In this document: piece after piece, positions 1-7,920 of the stretch
Layout: each line of letters begins with the position of its first letter
Numbering within the stretch: the stretch's first letter is position 1
DNA from: an uncultured Sphingomonadales bacterium
Lineage (GTDB): Bacteria > Pseudomonadota > Alphaproteobacteria > Sphingomonadales > Sphingomonadaceae
Direction of reading: 5' to 3'
DNA length: 13,134 bases
NCBI GenBank assembly: GCA_903911985.1
Contig: CAIWFP010000111.1
Span: 1 to 13,134 of the forward strand
The notes under the pieces: model-generated
Told to the model about the DNA's origin: nothing
The model's database searches: none
What the model saw: only the letters and a program-made list of their open reading frames with translations
Translations under genes and position numbers: made by a program

Positions 1-2
1 TT

Positions 3-1598
3 GTCGATGCGCTGGATCTCGATGCCGAAGAGGTTGCCGGCCAGCGCCTGATCGCCCTGCTGGCTGGCGGCGTGTCGGGGCAGACGCCCCATTCATCGCT
101 GCGCGCCTTGGCTGAAAAGCTGGCCACCCGTGACAGTTTTACCAACTTTGTGGTGAGCGTGTCGATCCGGGGCGAGGAGCGGTGGTGGGAGATGTCCGGC
201 TGCCCGCGCTATGATGCCGATGGGGCCTATCTGGGTTTTCGCGGGGTTGGCGCCGATGTTACCGCCGAGCGCGAACGTTCGGAACGGATCGCCTGGCTGG
301 CGCGCTATGACACGCTGACCGGCCTGCCCAACCGCATGGCGCTGATCGATGCCCTGCGCGACGCGATGGGCCAGACCCGGCTGCGGCAGGGTTCCTGCGC
401 CTTTCTGATGATCGATCTCGACCGTTTCAAGGCGGTGAATGATTCGCTGGGGCACCTGATCGGTGACCAGCTGCTCGCCCAGGTTTCCGAACGGCTGACC
501 GGGCTTGTCGGCAAGCGTGACATCTGTGCGCGGCTGGGCGGCGACGAGTTCGGCATCGTCATCTTCGACGCCGGCGACAGTGGCCGGGTGGAGAGCATCG
601 CCAATACCGTCATCGGCCGCCTCTCGGAGCCCTATGATGTCGAGGGGCACCGTCTGACGGTGGGGGCCAGCATCGGCTCGGCGATCTCGCCGGAGGATGG
701 CGAGGGCCTCGAGGCGCTGATGCGCCATGCCGACCTTGCGCTGTATCGCGCCAAGGACGAGGGTGGCGGGGTGCATCGCCGCTACACGCCGGGCATGAGT
801 GCCCGTGCCGAGGAGCGCCGCCGTCTGGAGACCTCTCTGCGTGGCGCTTTGGCGCGCGAGGAAATCTCCCTGCATTTTCAGCCCATCGTTTCGGCAGCGG
901 ACCTCTCGGTCATGGGGTATGAGGCGATGGCGCGCTGGTATAGTCCCGAACTCGGCCTGATCGGACCCGATCGCTTCATTCCCATCGCCGAGGAAACGCG
1001 GATGAGCGCGCCGATTGGCGAATGGGTGTTGCACGCGGCTTGCGAGGCGGCGGCGCAATGGCCGGAGGATATCGCCCTGGCCGTCAATGTCTCGGCCGAG
1101 CAATTGCTCCACCCCGGCTTTCTCGAAAGCGTGGTTCGGGCGCTGTCTGTCAGCAATTTCACGCCGCAGCGCCTGTCGATCGAGGTGACCGAGGCAATTT
1201 TCGCGCGTGACGCGGTGACGGCCCGGGCTGTGCTGGAGGGTGCGCTGGCTTTGGGTTGCCAGCTCACACTCGACGATTTCGGCACCGGCCAGTCGGCCCT
1301 GTGCCATTTGCGCGAGCTGCGTTTCACCACGGTCAAGATCGATCAGGGTTTGGTGCGCGGTGCCAGCGAGGGTAACCGCGAAAATCTCGGCATCATGCAG
1401 GCGGCGGTGGCGATGGCCGGTGCCCTCGAAATGGATGTGATCGTCGAGGGTGTGGAGGATGAGGCGGAATTGGCCCTGGCCCGCCAGCTGCATTGCGGCG
1501 GCGTACAGGGCTATCTGCTGGGCGGACCGGTCGCCGGTCAGGCCGTGCTCGACGAGATCCGGATTAGCGGACGCAACATTCTGCGCGCGGCGGGCTAG
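3..1598 (+). CDS. PAS-GGDEF-EAL cyclic-di-GMP turnover protein, 5' partial
   Basis: The reading frame is open from position 3 with no stop before the window edge, so the true start lies upstream and the GTG at 72 is probably internal. The visible N-terminal part ends in a PAS/PAC-like segment (WWEMSGCPRYDADG ... FRGVGADVT). A GGDEF domain follows, with DTLTGLPNR and an intact GGDEF signature at 537-551, expected to make c-di-GMP from GTP. The inhibitory I-site RxxD five residues before GGDEF reads GKRD, so its Arg is missing. The C-terminal EAL phosphodiesterase domain has EAM instead of EAL at 921-929. It keeps the other metal and catalytic positions: NVS, EVTE, DDFGTG, KID, VEGVE and QGY. 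Both activities are therefore possible from sequence; which dominates cannot be told. No membrane segment is seen in the visible part. The TAG stop lies inside the palindrome at 1595-1648, and the next gene (purQ) is convergent. Confidence 0.93.
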   Translation, partial: VDALDLDAEEVAGQRLIALLAGGVSGQTPHSSLRALAEKLATRDSFTNFVVSVSIRGEERWWEMSGCPRYDADGAYLGFRGVGADVTAERERSERIAWLARYDTLTGLPNRMALIDALRDAMGQTRLRQGSCAFLMIDLDRFKAVNDSLGHLIGDQLLAQVSERLTGLVGKRDICARLGGDEFGIVIFDAGDSGRVESIANTVIGRLSEPYDVEGHRLTVGASIGSAISPEDGEGLEALMRHADLALYRAKDEGGGVHRRYTPGMSARAEERRRLETSLRGALAREEISLHFQPIVSAADLSVMGYEAMARWYSPELGLIGPDRFIPIAEETRMSAPIGEWVLHAACEAAAQWPEDIALAVNVSAEQLLHPGFLESVVRALSVSNFTPQRLSIEVTEAIFARDAVTARAVLEGALALGCQLTLDDFGTGQSALCHLRELRFTTVKIDQGLVRGASEGNRENLGIMQAAVAMAGALEMDVIVEGVEDEAELALARQLHCGGVQGYLLGGPVAGQAVLDEIRISGRNILRAAG

Positions 1599-1648
1599 AG
1601 CAGTTTCCGAGTCATCAGGTGATTTCACCTGATTAGAAAATGCTCGAG
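1595..1648. repeat. 54-bp interrupted palindrome in convergent gap
   Basis: Inner arms ATCAGGTGA (1614-1622) and TCACCTGAT (1625-1633) are perfect 9-base complements around a TT loop. Outer arms 1595-1607 and 1636-1648 match at 11 of 13 positions. The element sits between the 3' ends of the GGDEF-EAL gene and purQ and includes the stop codon of the former. A strong RNA hairpin would form from either strand, so a bidirectional transcription-end role is plausible, although no T-run follows on the plus strand. Palindromes of this look recur between genes in many alphaproteobacterial genomes (from memory, not searched). A weaker stem follows, GCCCG (1648-1652) with CGGGC (1662-1666). Confidence 0.72.
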
Positions 1649-1685
1649 CCCGCTTGCGACACGGGCGGGTCGGTATCGCCCAATT

Positions 1686-2366
<681 letters not shown>

Positions 2367-2377
2367 GTGCCTGTCCT

Positions 2378-2626
2378 TCAGCCCGCGACCCGCTCGATCC
2401 GGTAGTTTTCGATCACCTGATTGGCGAGCAGCCTGGCGGCCATTTCATCCAGCGCGGCATCGGTTACGCTGTCGTCCACTTCCAGCTCGATCAACCGGCC
2501 GGCGCGAACATCCTGAACGCCCGAGAAGCCCAGCCCCTCGATGGCGTGGTGGATGGCGCGGCCCTGCGGGTCGAGTACGCCATTCTTGAGGCTGACATAG
2601 ACGCGGACCTTTGTCGCTTTGGGCAT
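2378..2626 (-). CDS. purS: Phosphoribosylformylglycinamidine synthase subunit PurS
   Basis: Small bridging subunit of the three-part FGAM synthase (PurS-PurQ-PurL) that converts FGAR to FGAM in the cytoplasm. The 82-residue product starts MPKATKVRVYVSLKNG and carries the family pattern DPQGRAI ... LGFSGVQDVRAGR ... IELEVDD, ending in NQVIENYRIE. The ATG at 2626 is chosen because it gives the normal PurS length and has GGAAAGG upstream (2637-2643). A longer frame from a TTG at 2662 adds 12 residues that do not look like PurS. It is first in a two-gene unit with purQ and is divergent from the small exported protein at 2772. A weak promoter-like pair for the minus strand, TTGCCC (2694-2699) and CATAGG (2671-2676) with a 17-base spacer, lies upstream but matches the consensus poorly. 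Confidence 0.95.
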   Translation of the reverse strand: MPKATKVRVYVSLKNGVLDPQGRAIHHAIEGLGFSGVQDVRAGRLIELEVDDSVTDAALDEMAARLLANQVIENYRIERVAG

Positions 2627-2771
2627 CGCGGGCGGGCCTTTCCGGGCTGAAGGGTGATTCAATCGAACCGCCTATGGCGATTGGGGCGCGCGGGGGCAAG
2701 AGCGATAGGACTTTGGCTTTTGTCCGGCTGGGGTTAGCTTCTGCGGCAGAGAGATGATGGAGGGGCAGTCA
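2627..2771. other. Divergent intergenic region between purS and exported protein gene
   Basis: These 145 bases must hold the start signals for both purSQ (minus) and the exported protein gene (plus) unless either is read from further away. The only visible elements are the two Shine-Dalgarno sequences and weak promoter-like hexamers; for the minus strand, TTGCCC/CATAGG at 2671-2699. I see no clear operator, riboswitch or strong hairpin. The promoter reading is tentative. Confidence 0.35.
2759..2765 (+). promoter_or_regulatory. Ribosome binding site deciding the start at 2772
   Basis: GGAGGGG lies six bases before the ATG at 2772. The two earlier in-frame ATGs, at 2754 and 2757, precede or overlap this site and have no comparable signal of their own. 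This fixes the 155-residue form with a clean N-terminal export signal. Confidence 0.75.
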
Positions 2772-3239
2772 ATGACACATATCCCATTTTTCCGGCATTT
2801 TACCGTGGCGGCACTTGGCCTTGCGGCCTGCGTCACGCCGCCCGCCCAGGCTCAGCTTGCCCGCATACCGGCGCAGCTCGCCATCCACCCCTTGGATATG
2901 ACGCTGCAGGATCAGGTCAACATGCTGATTCAACAGCTTAACCAGCTAAAGGCCCGGCTTGCGGCGGATGAGGCCAAGCTGGCCACAACCGCTGATACCG
3001 CCAATAGCGCCAAGGTCGCGGTCAATTTCACCAACAGCGGCATTACCAACCAGTTCAACGGGCTGTCCGCCAAGGTGCAGGGTGTGAGTGACAATCTGGC
3101 GGCCCTGCAGACCACCTTCCAGAACCATACGCACATCTATCAACGCACCAAAATCGTCGCCACAACCGCTAATGGGGGGTCGGCCAGCTTGGTCACGAGC
3201 AATATTTCCGTGCAGACGCCGACCTCGCCGCCGCAATAG
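2772..3239 (+). CDS. Small exported coiled-coil protein, function unknown
   Basis: I do not recognise a family. The 155-residue product begins MTHIPFFRHFTVAALGLAAC, an export signal that can be read two ways: signal peptidase I cleavage after AQA (residue 27), or a lipobox LAAC with Cys20 as lipid anchor. The mature part has a likely coiled coil with Leu/Gln-rich heptads at about residues 45-72 (QVNMLIQQLNQLKARL). A Thr/Asn-rich stretch follows, then a second helix-like segment near 93-116 ending in FQNHTHIYQR. The His119-x-His121 pair recalls metal-binding HxH motifs in trimeric phage tail fibres, by shape only. The tail is Ser/Thr/Pro rich, and there is no transmembrane segment after the signal. 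Its codons look less GC-biased than those of its neighbours. It is a lone plus-strand gene between purS (divergent) and the efflux channel gene (convergent), so context gives no function. Export is inferred with fair confidence; oligomerisation is speculation. Confidence 0.8.
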   Translation: MTHIPFFRHFTVAALGLAACVTPPAQAQLARIPAQLAIHPLDMTLQDQVNMLIQQLNQLKARLAADEAKLATTADTANSAKVAVNFTNSGITNQFNGLSAKVQGVSDNLAALQTTFQNHTHIYQRTKIVATTANGGSASLVTSNISVQTPTSPPQ

Positions 3240-3271
3240 GCCCGTGGTTGCGGGTGGGATGAGCGGTCCGC

Positions 3272-4711
3272 CTAGTTTCCGGGGCTGGCCGCCACCGGAT
3301 CGTCCCCGCCCAGCGCGCGATAGAGGGCCACGCGGTTGCTGGCGGCGGCGAGGCGGGTGCTGACCAGCGCCTTTTCCTCTGCGTAAAGGGCCTGTTGCGC
3401 GGTCAGGCTTTCCAGCCAGCCGGTCACGCCGCCCTGATAGCGGCGGTCGGCGAGGCGGAAATTATCGGCGGCGGCATCGCGCGCGGCGGTGGTGGCGGCC
3501 AGTTGGGCGTCGATCGTGCCGCCCCGCGCGAGGGTGTCCGCGACATCGCGGAAGGCCGATTCGATGGTCTTGCGATAGGCGGCAAGGCTGGCATCACGCT
3601 GGGCCTGCGCCAGCCGGAACGCGGATTTGGTGGCGCCGCCGTTGAAGATCGGCCAGCTGGCGGCCGCATTCGTGCCCCAGGCGAAGGCGCCGCCGGTGAA
3701 CAGGGCCGACAGGGCGGTGGAGGCCACGCCCGCCACGCCGGTGAGGGTGATTTTCGGGAACAGCCCCGCACGGGCCGCGCCGACATTGGCCTTGGCGGCG
3801 CGCAGCGACAGCTCGGCCTCCGCCACATCCGGACGGCGCAGCAGCACGGCGGAATCCAGCCCCGCGGGCAGGGCGGCAAGGCGGGTGTCGGCATCGGCGA
3901 TGTCGGCGGGCAGATTGGCGGGGCCGACCTCTGCCCCGGTGAGCAGGCGCAGGGCGTTGACGTCGCGGGCCAGCGCGGTGGTTTGCGCGGCGACATCGGC
4001 CTCGGCGCCGTGCAGCGTCAGTTCGGCCTGCCGCTGGTCGGAGAGGGGGGCAATGCCGCCTTCCACCCGGCGGGTGGTGAGGGCGACGCTGGCGCGGGCG
4101 GCGGTGGCGGTGTTCCGGGCGATGGTCAGCAGGCTGGCGTCGGCGGCATAGGTCAGCCAGGCATCGGCAATATCGGCCACCAGCGTGAGCCGGGTGGCGC
4201 GGGCGGCCTCGACACTTGCCAGATAGCGCGCGCGCTGCGCGGTGGTGAGCGAGCGGACCCGGCCAAAGAGGTCCAGCTCGTAGGCGGCGCTGCCCTCGGC
4301 AAGATAGGCGTTGCCCTTTACCGTGGCGCCGCCCAACATCGTGCCTTCGCCCTCCGCGTGGCTCCAGCCGCCGCCCGCGTTGATCTGCGGCATCAGCGCG
4401 GCGCGCTGGATGCGGTATTGGGCGCGGGCCGCCGCGATATTGGCCAGTGCCAGGGCCACATCCTGATTATGCGCAAGGCCCGTGTCGATCAGCGCGACGA
4501 GCCGGGGATCGGCCAGAACGTCGCGGTAGGAATAGCGCGGGGCCGCCGCCGTGCCCGCATCGGTATAGGCCGGGCCGCTGGGCCAATGCTGCGGGACGGC
4601 GGCATCTGTCTCGACGGGGGTGGGGCTTGCGGCGAGGGGCGTGCCGGCAAGCAGGCCCGCGCACAGGGCAAGGGCCAGCGCGGGGCGGGCTGTGGCGGGC
4701 AGGGGGATCAT
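3272..4711 (-). CDS. RND efflux outer-membrane channel, NodT/OprM-like
   Basis: Outer-membrane factor of the TolC/OprM type, forming the exit duct of the tripartite pump encoded just upstream. The 479-residue length fits the family. It shows two outer-membrane-efflux repeats, Ala-rich helices through the middle, and the hallmark stretch RRPDVAEAELSLRAAKANVGAARAGLFP in two adjoining blocks near the centre (LLRRPDVAEAEL, then GAARAGLFPKITLTG). The N-terminus is an export signal (ALALALCAGLLAGTPLAAS). Most NodT relatives are lipoproteins with an LAGC box; here the only Cys context is LALC (Cys17), a poor lipobox, so lipidation is doubtful. The ATG overlaps the pump stop codon by four bases (ATGA), with GGGAG seven bases upstream inside the pump gene (4719-4723), which predicts translational coupling. 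It is last in the minus-strand series; the 3' gap to the convergent gene is 32 bases and shows no T-run terminator. Confidence 0.93.
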   Translation of the reverse strand: MIPLPATARPALALALCAGLLAGTPLAASPTPVETDAAVPQHWPSGPAYTDAGTAAAPRYSYRDVLADPRLVALIDTGLAHNQDVALALANIAAARAQYRIQRAALMPQINAGGGWSHAEGEGTMLGGATVKGNAYLAEGSAAYELDLFGRVRSLTTAQRARYLASVEAARATRLTLVADIADAWLTYAADASLLTIARNTATAARASVALTTRRVEGGIAPLSDQRQAELTLHGAEADVAAQTTALARDVNALRLLTGAEVGPANLPADIADADTRLAALPAGLDSAVLLRRPDVAEAELSLRAAKANVGAARAGLFPKITLTGVAGVASTALSALFTGGAFAWGTNAAASWPIFNGGATKSAFRLAQAQRDASLAAYRKTIESAFRDVADTLARGGTIDAQLAATTAARDAAADNFRLADRRYQGGVTGWLESLTAQQALYAEEKALVSTRLAAASNRVALYRALGGDDPVAASPGN

Positions 4712-7700
4712 GCCGGCTCTCCCGGTTCGGCATCGGAGCCGGTGGCGGGTGGCGTGGCCAGTGGCGGTGCAGTGTGGTGCAATCTGGCCAGCGTGTCGCG
4801 GGTGGCACGGCGCACCACCACGAAGAACAGCGGGATATAGAAAACCGCGAGCAGGGTCGCCGTCAGCATGCCGCCGATCACGCTGGTGCCGATGGCGACG
4901 CGGGCATTGGCGCCAGCGCCCGTGGCCAGCGCCAGCGGCAGCACGCCAACGATGAAGGCGCAGCTGGTCATCAAAATCGGGCGCAGGCGGATGCGGGCGG
5001 CCTCCAGCGCGGCATCGACGATGCCCATGCCGGTTTTCTCCGCGCGTTCGGCGAATTCGATCATCAGGATGGCGTTCTTGGCCGCCAGCCCCATGGTGGT
5101 GAGCAGGCCGATCTGCAGATAAATATCGTTCTGCAGGCCCCGCAGCGTGACCAGCAGCACCGCCCCGATCAACCCCAGCGGAATGACCAGCAGCACCGCC
5201 ACCGGCACCGACCAGCTTTCATAAAGCGCGGCGAGACACAGGAAGACCACAACCAGCGACACCCCATAGAGCAAGGGTGCCTGCCCGGTGGAGAGCCGTT
5301 CCTGAAACGAGGCGCCGGACCAGGCCAGGGTGACGGCGGGATATTTATCCACGATGGACTGAATGGCATTCATCGCGTCGCCGGAGCTGGAGCCGGGGGC
5401 CGCCTGTCCGCTCAGCTCGTAGTTCGAGATGCCGTTGAACCGGAACAGGGCGGTGGGTGCCAGACCCCAGGACACATGCGAGAAAGCGGAAAACGGCGCC
5501 ATTTCGCCATTGGCCGAGCGCACATACCACTGGCTCAGGTCTTCGGGCCGGGCGCGGCTTGTGGCTTCGCCCTGCACATAGACGCGCTTTACCCTTCCGC
5601 GATCGATGAAGTCGTTGACATAGGTGCCGCCCCAGGCGGTGGCCAGTGTCGCGTTCACATCCTTTTGCGCAAGGCCAAGCGCCGCGAGCTTTTCCGTATC
5701 CGTGTCGAATTTGAGCGTCGGCTGATCCGGCAGGTTGGACAGGCGCACATTCATCAAATGGGGGTTGGCGCGTGCCTCCGCCAGAATGGCATCGCGCAGC
5801 CTCACGAAATCGGCGCGGGGCATGGCGGTGGCATTCTGCAATTCGGCGGTGAAGCCGGAGGACTGGCCCAGCCCGCGCACAATTGCCGGAACAATGGCGT
5901 AGAATTCCAGATCGCGAAAGCCGCCCATCGCCTTGGTGGCGCGGTGGGTGACGGCATCGGCGGTGTTCTGGCTGCCGGGGCGATCATCCCACGGGCGCAG
6001 GGCAATGAAGCCGCGACCGGCGTTCTGGCCGCCCACGCCGCCTTGTCCGCCGCCAACGACGGTGAGAACGGCCTGAACAGCATCCTTCTCGCGGGTGGTG
6101 AAATAGTGTTCGATGGCGAGCTGGGCCTCGCGGGTCCGGGCGATGGTGGCACCGGCGGGCAGGTTATAGCTGAGCTGGGCAAAGCCCTGATCCTCGGATG
6201 GCAAAAATCCGGTCGGCAGGTGAACGAACAGCGCCACCATCGCCATGGCCAGCACGCTGTAGACCATGATCGCGCGCTGCCGGTTTTCGACCATGCGCAG
6301 GGCGCGGATGTGATACCAGCTCAGCAATCGGCCAAAATGATGCTCGAACCACAGGCGCATCGCCATGCTGCGGCGGCCGACGAAGCCGGTGGTGTCCTCA
6401 TCCTCGGGGCGCTTCAGCAGGGTGGCGGTGAGCGCGGGCGAGAGGATCAGCGCCACCATCACCGACAGGCCCATCGCCGAGACTATGGTGATCGAGAACT
6501 GGCGGTAGATGACCCCGGTCGAGCCGCCGAAAAAGGCCATGGGCAGGAAGACGGTCGAGAGCACCAGCGCGATGGCGACCAGCGCCACCTGAATTTCCCG
6601 CATCGACTGGATGGTCGCCTCGCGCGGGGTCATCCCCGGGTTTTCGTGCATCAGCCGCTCGACATTTTCGACGACAACGATGGCGTCATCGACCAACAGG
6701 CCGATCGCCAGCACCAGCCCGAACAGGGTGAGCGTGTTGATCGAATAGCCGGCCATGGCCAGAATGCCGAAAGTGCCCAGCAGCACCACCGGCACGGCGA
6801 TGGCCGGAATCAGCGTCGCGCGCCAGCTTTGCAGGAAGACGAACATCACCACCACCACCAGCGCGATGGCCTCGAACAGGGTGATGACGACGTCGTTGAC
6901 CGATTTGGTGATGAACAGCGTGGCGTCGCTGGCGAAAGCATAGGCATAGCCGGGCGGGAAGGCATTGGCCTGACGGGCGAATTCGGCCTTCACCAGTTTG
7001 GCGGTGGTCAGCGCGTCGGCGCCGGGCGCCAGCGAGATGGCGATGCCGGTGCCCGGATGCCCGCTAACCTTGCTCATCACCGCGTAATTCTCGGCGCCGA
7101 GTTCGATATGCGCGACGTCCGACAATCTCACCGCCGCGCCATTGGGCAGCGATTTGACCACGATCCGGGCAAATTGCGCGGGGGTGGAGAGGCGCGACTG
7201 GGCGGTGACGGTGGCGTTCAGCATCTGCCCCGGCGGATTGGGCATGCCGCCAACCTCGCCCGCGGCCACCTCGGCGTTCTGGGCGGTGAGCGCGCTGATC
7301 ACATCGGATGGCATCAGGCCGAATGCGGCCAGCCGGGTCGGGTTCAGCCAGATGCGCATGGCATATTGCGAGCCGAAAACCGTGGTTTGCCCGACACCGG
7401 GAATGCGACCGATCGGTTCCTGCAGATGGCTGACCAGATAGTCGGAAATGTCGATATTGGTGGCCCGGTCCCAACTGTCGTAAACGGCGACGATCAGCAG
7501 GAAATCGGGATTGGCCTTGGTGACGATGACGCCTTGTGCCTGCACACTCTGCGGCAGGCGGGGGAGGGCTTGCTGGACCCTGTTCTGCACCTGCACCTGG
7601 GCGATATCCGGGTTGGTGCCCTTGGCGAAGGTGGCGGTGATCTGCACCTGCCCCTGCGAGGTGGCGGTGGCGCTGAAGTAGAGCAGCCCGTCCACCCCGG

Positions 7701-7908
7701 TCAGCTGTTGCTCGATAACCTGGGTGACCGAGCCTTCCAGCGTTTCGGCCGAGGCGCCGGGATAGCTGGTCTGGATGTTCACCTGCGGCGGGGCGATGTC
7801 GGGAAACTGCTCGATCGGCAGGTGCATGATCGCCCCCACGCCCAGCAGCATCACCATGATGGCCAGAACCCAGGCGAAAATTGGCCGGTCGATGAATATG
7901 CGGGACAT
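4708..7908 (-). CDS. RND multidrug efflux inner-membrane pump, AcrB/MexB (HAE1) type
   Basis: Proton-driven inner-membrane transporter that captures hydrophobic or amphiphilic substrates from the periplasm and passes them to the outer-membrane channel. The 1066 residues match the HAE1 family. The start SRIFIDRPIFAWVLAI is typical, with TM1 at about 10-28 and large periplasmic loops after TM1 and TM7. The proton-relay residues are in place: Asp407-Asp408 in LAIGLLVDDAIVVVENVERL (TM4), Lys944 in GLAAKNAILMIEF (TM10), and Arg974 in RIRLRPILMTS (TM11), corresponding to AcrB D407, D408, K940 and R971. These make it a working drug-type pump rather than a heavy-metal (HME) one; the actual substrate cannot be read from sequence. 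The start ATG has only a weak Shine-Dalgarno and lies 12 bases after the adaptor stop. The end overlaps the channel gene by four bases. No regulator gene is adjacent. Confidence 0.97.
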   Translation of the reverse strand: MSRIFIDRPIFAWVLAIMVMLLGVGAIMHLPIEQFPDIAPPQVNIQTSYPGASAETLEGSVTQVIEQQLTGVDGLLYFSATATSQGQVQITATFAKGTNPDIAQVQVQNRVQQALPRLPQSVQAQGVIVTKANPDFLLIVAVYDSWDRATNIDISDYLVSHLQEPIGRIPGVGQTTVFGSQYAMRIWLNPTRLAAFGLMPSDVISALTAQNAEVAAGEVGGMPNPPGQMLNATVTAQSRLSTPAQFARIVVKSLPNGAAVRLSDVAHIELGAENYAVMSKVSGHPGTGIAISLAPGADALTTAKLVKAEFARQANAFPPGYAYAFASDATLFITKSVNDVVITLFEAIALVVVVMFVFLQSWRATLIPAIAVPVVLLGTFGILAMAGYSINTLTLFGLVLAIGLLVDDAIVVVENVERLMHENPGMTPREATIQSMREIQVALVAIALVLSTVFLPMAFFGGSTGVIYRQFSITIVSAMGLSVMVALILSPALTATLLKRPEDEDTTGFVGRRSMAMRLWFEHHFGRLLSWYHIRALRMVENRQRAIMVYSVLAMAMVALFVHLPTGFLPSEDQGFAQLSYNLPAGATIARTREAQLAIEHYFTTREKDAVQAVLTVVGGGQGGVGGQNAGRGFIALRPWDDRPGSQNTADAVTHRATKAMGGFRDLEFYAIVPAIVRGLGQSSGFTAELQNATAMPRADFVRLRDAILAEARANPHLMNVRLSNLPDQPTLKFDTDTEKLAALGLAQKDVNATLATAWGGTYVNDFIDRGRVKRVYVQGEATSRARPEDLSQWYVRSANGEMAPFSAFSHVSWGLAPTALFRFNGISNYELSGQAAPGSSSGDAMNAIQSIVDKYPAVTLAWSGASFQERLSTGQAPLLYGVSLVVVFLCLAALYESWSVPVAVLLVIPLGLIGAVLLVTLRGLQNDIYLQIGLLTTMGLAAKNAILMIEFAERAEKTGMGIVDAALEAARIRLRPILMTSCAFIVGVLPLALATGAGANARVAIGTSVIGGMLTATLLAVFYIPLFFVVVRRATRDTLARLHHTAPPLATPPATGSDAEPGEPA

Positions 7909-7920
7909 GGTGTGCGCCGC

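Noticed and set aside
93..1628. Minus-strand open frame of 511 codons
   Set aside because: Antisense to the GGDEF-EAL gene, which has clear motifs throughout; the product looks random.
3240..3271. Possible terminator between the exported protein gene and the channel gene
   Set aside because: Only a four-base stem (CCCG/CGGG) is present, with no T-run on either strand; too weak to call.
3395..4840. Plus-strand open frame of 481 codons
   Set aside because: Antisense shadow of the outer-membrane channel gene; Gly/Ala/Arg-rich, no domain.
6844..6857. CACCAC-type short tandem run
   Set aside because: It is explained by consecutive Val codons in the pump's membrane segment on the minus strand, not by an independent repeat.
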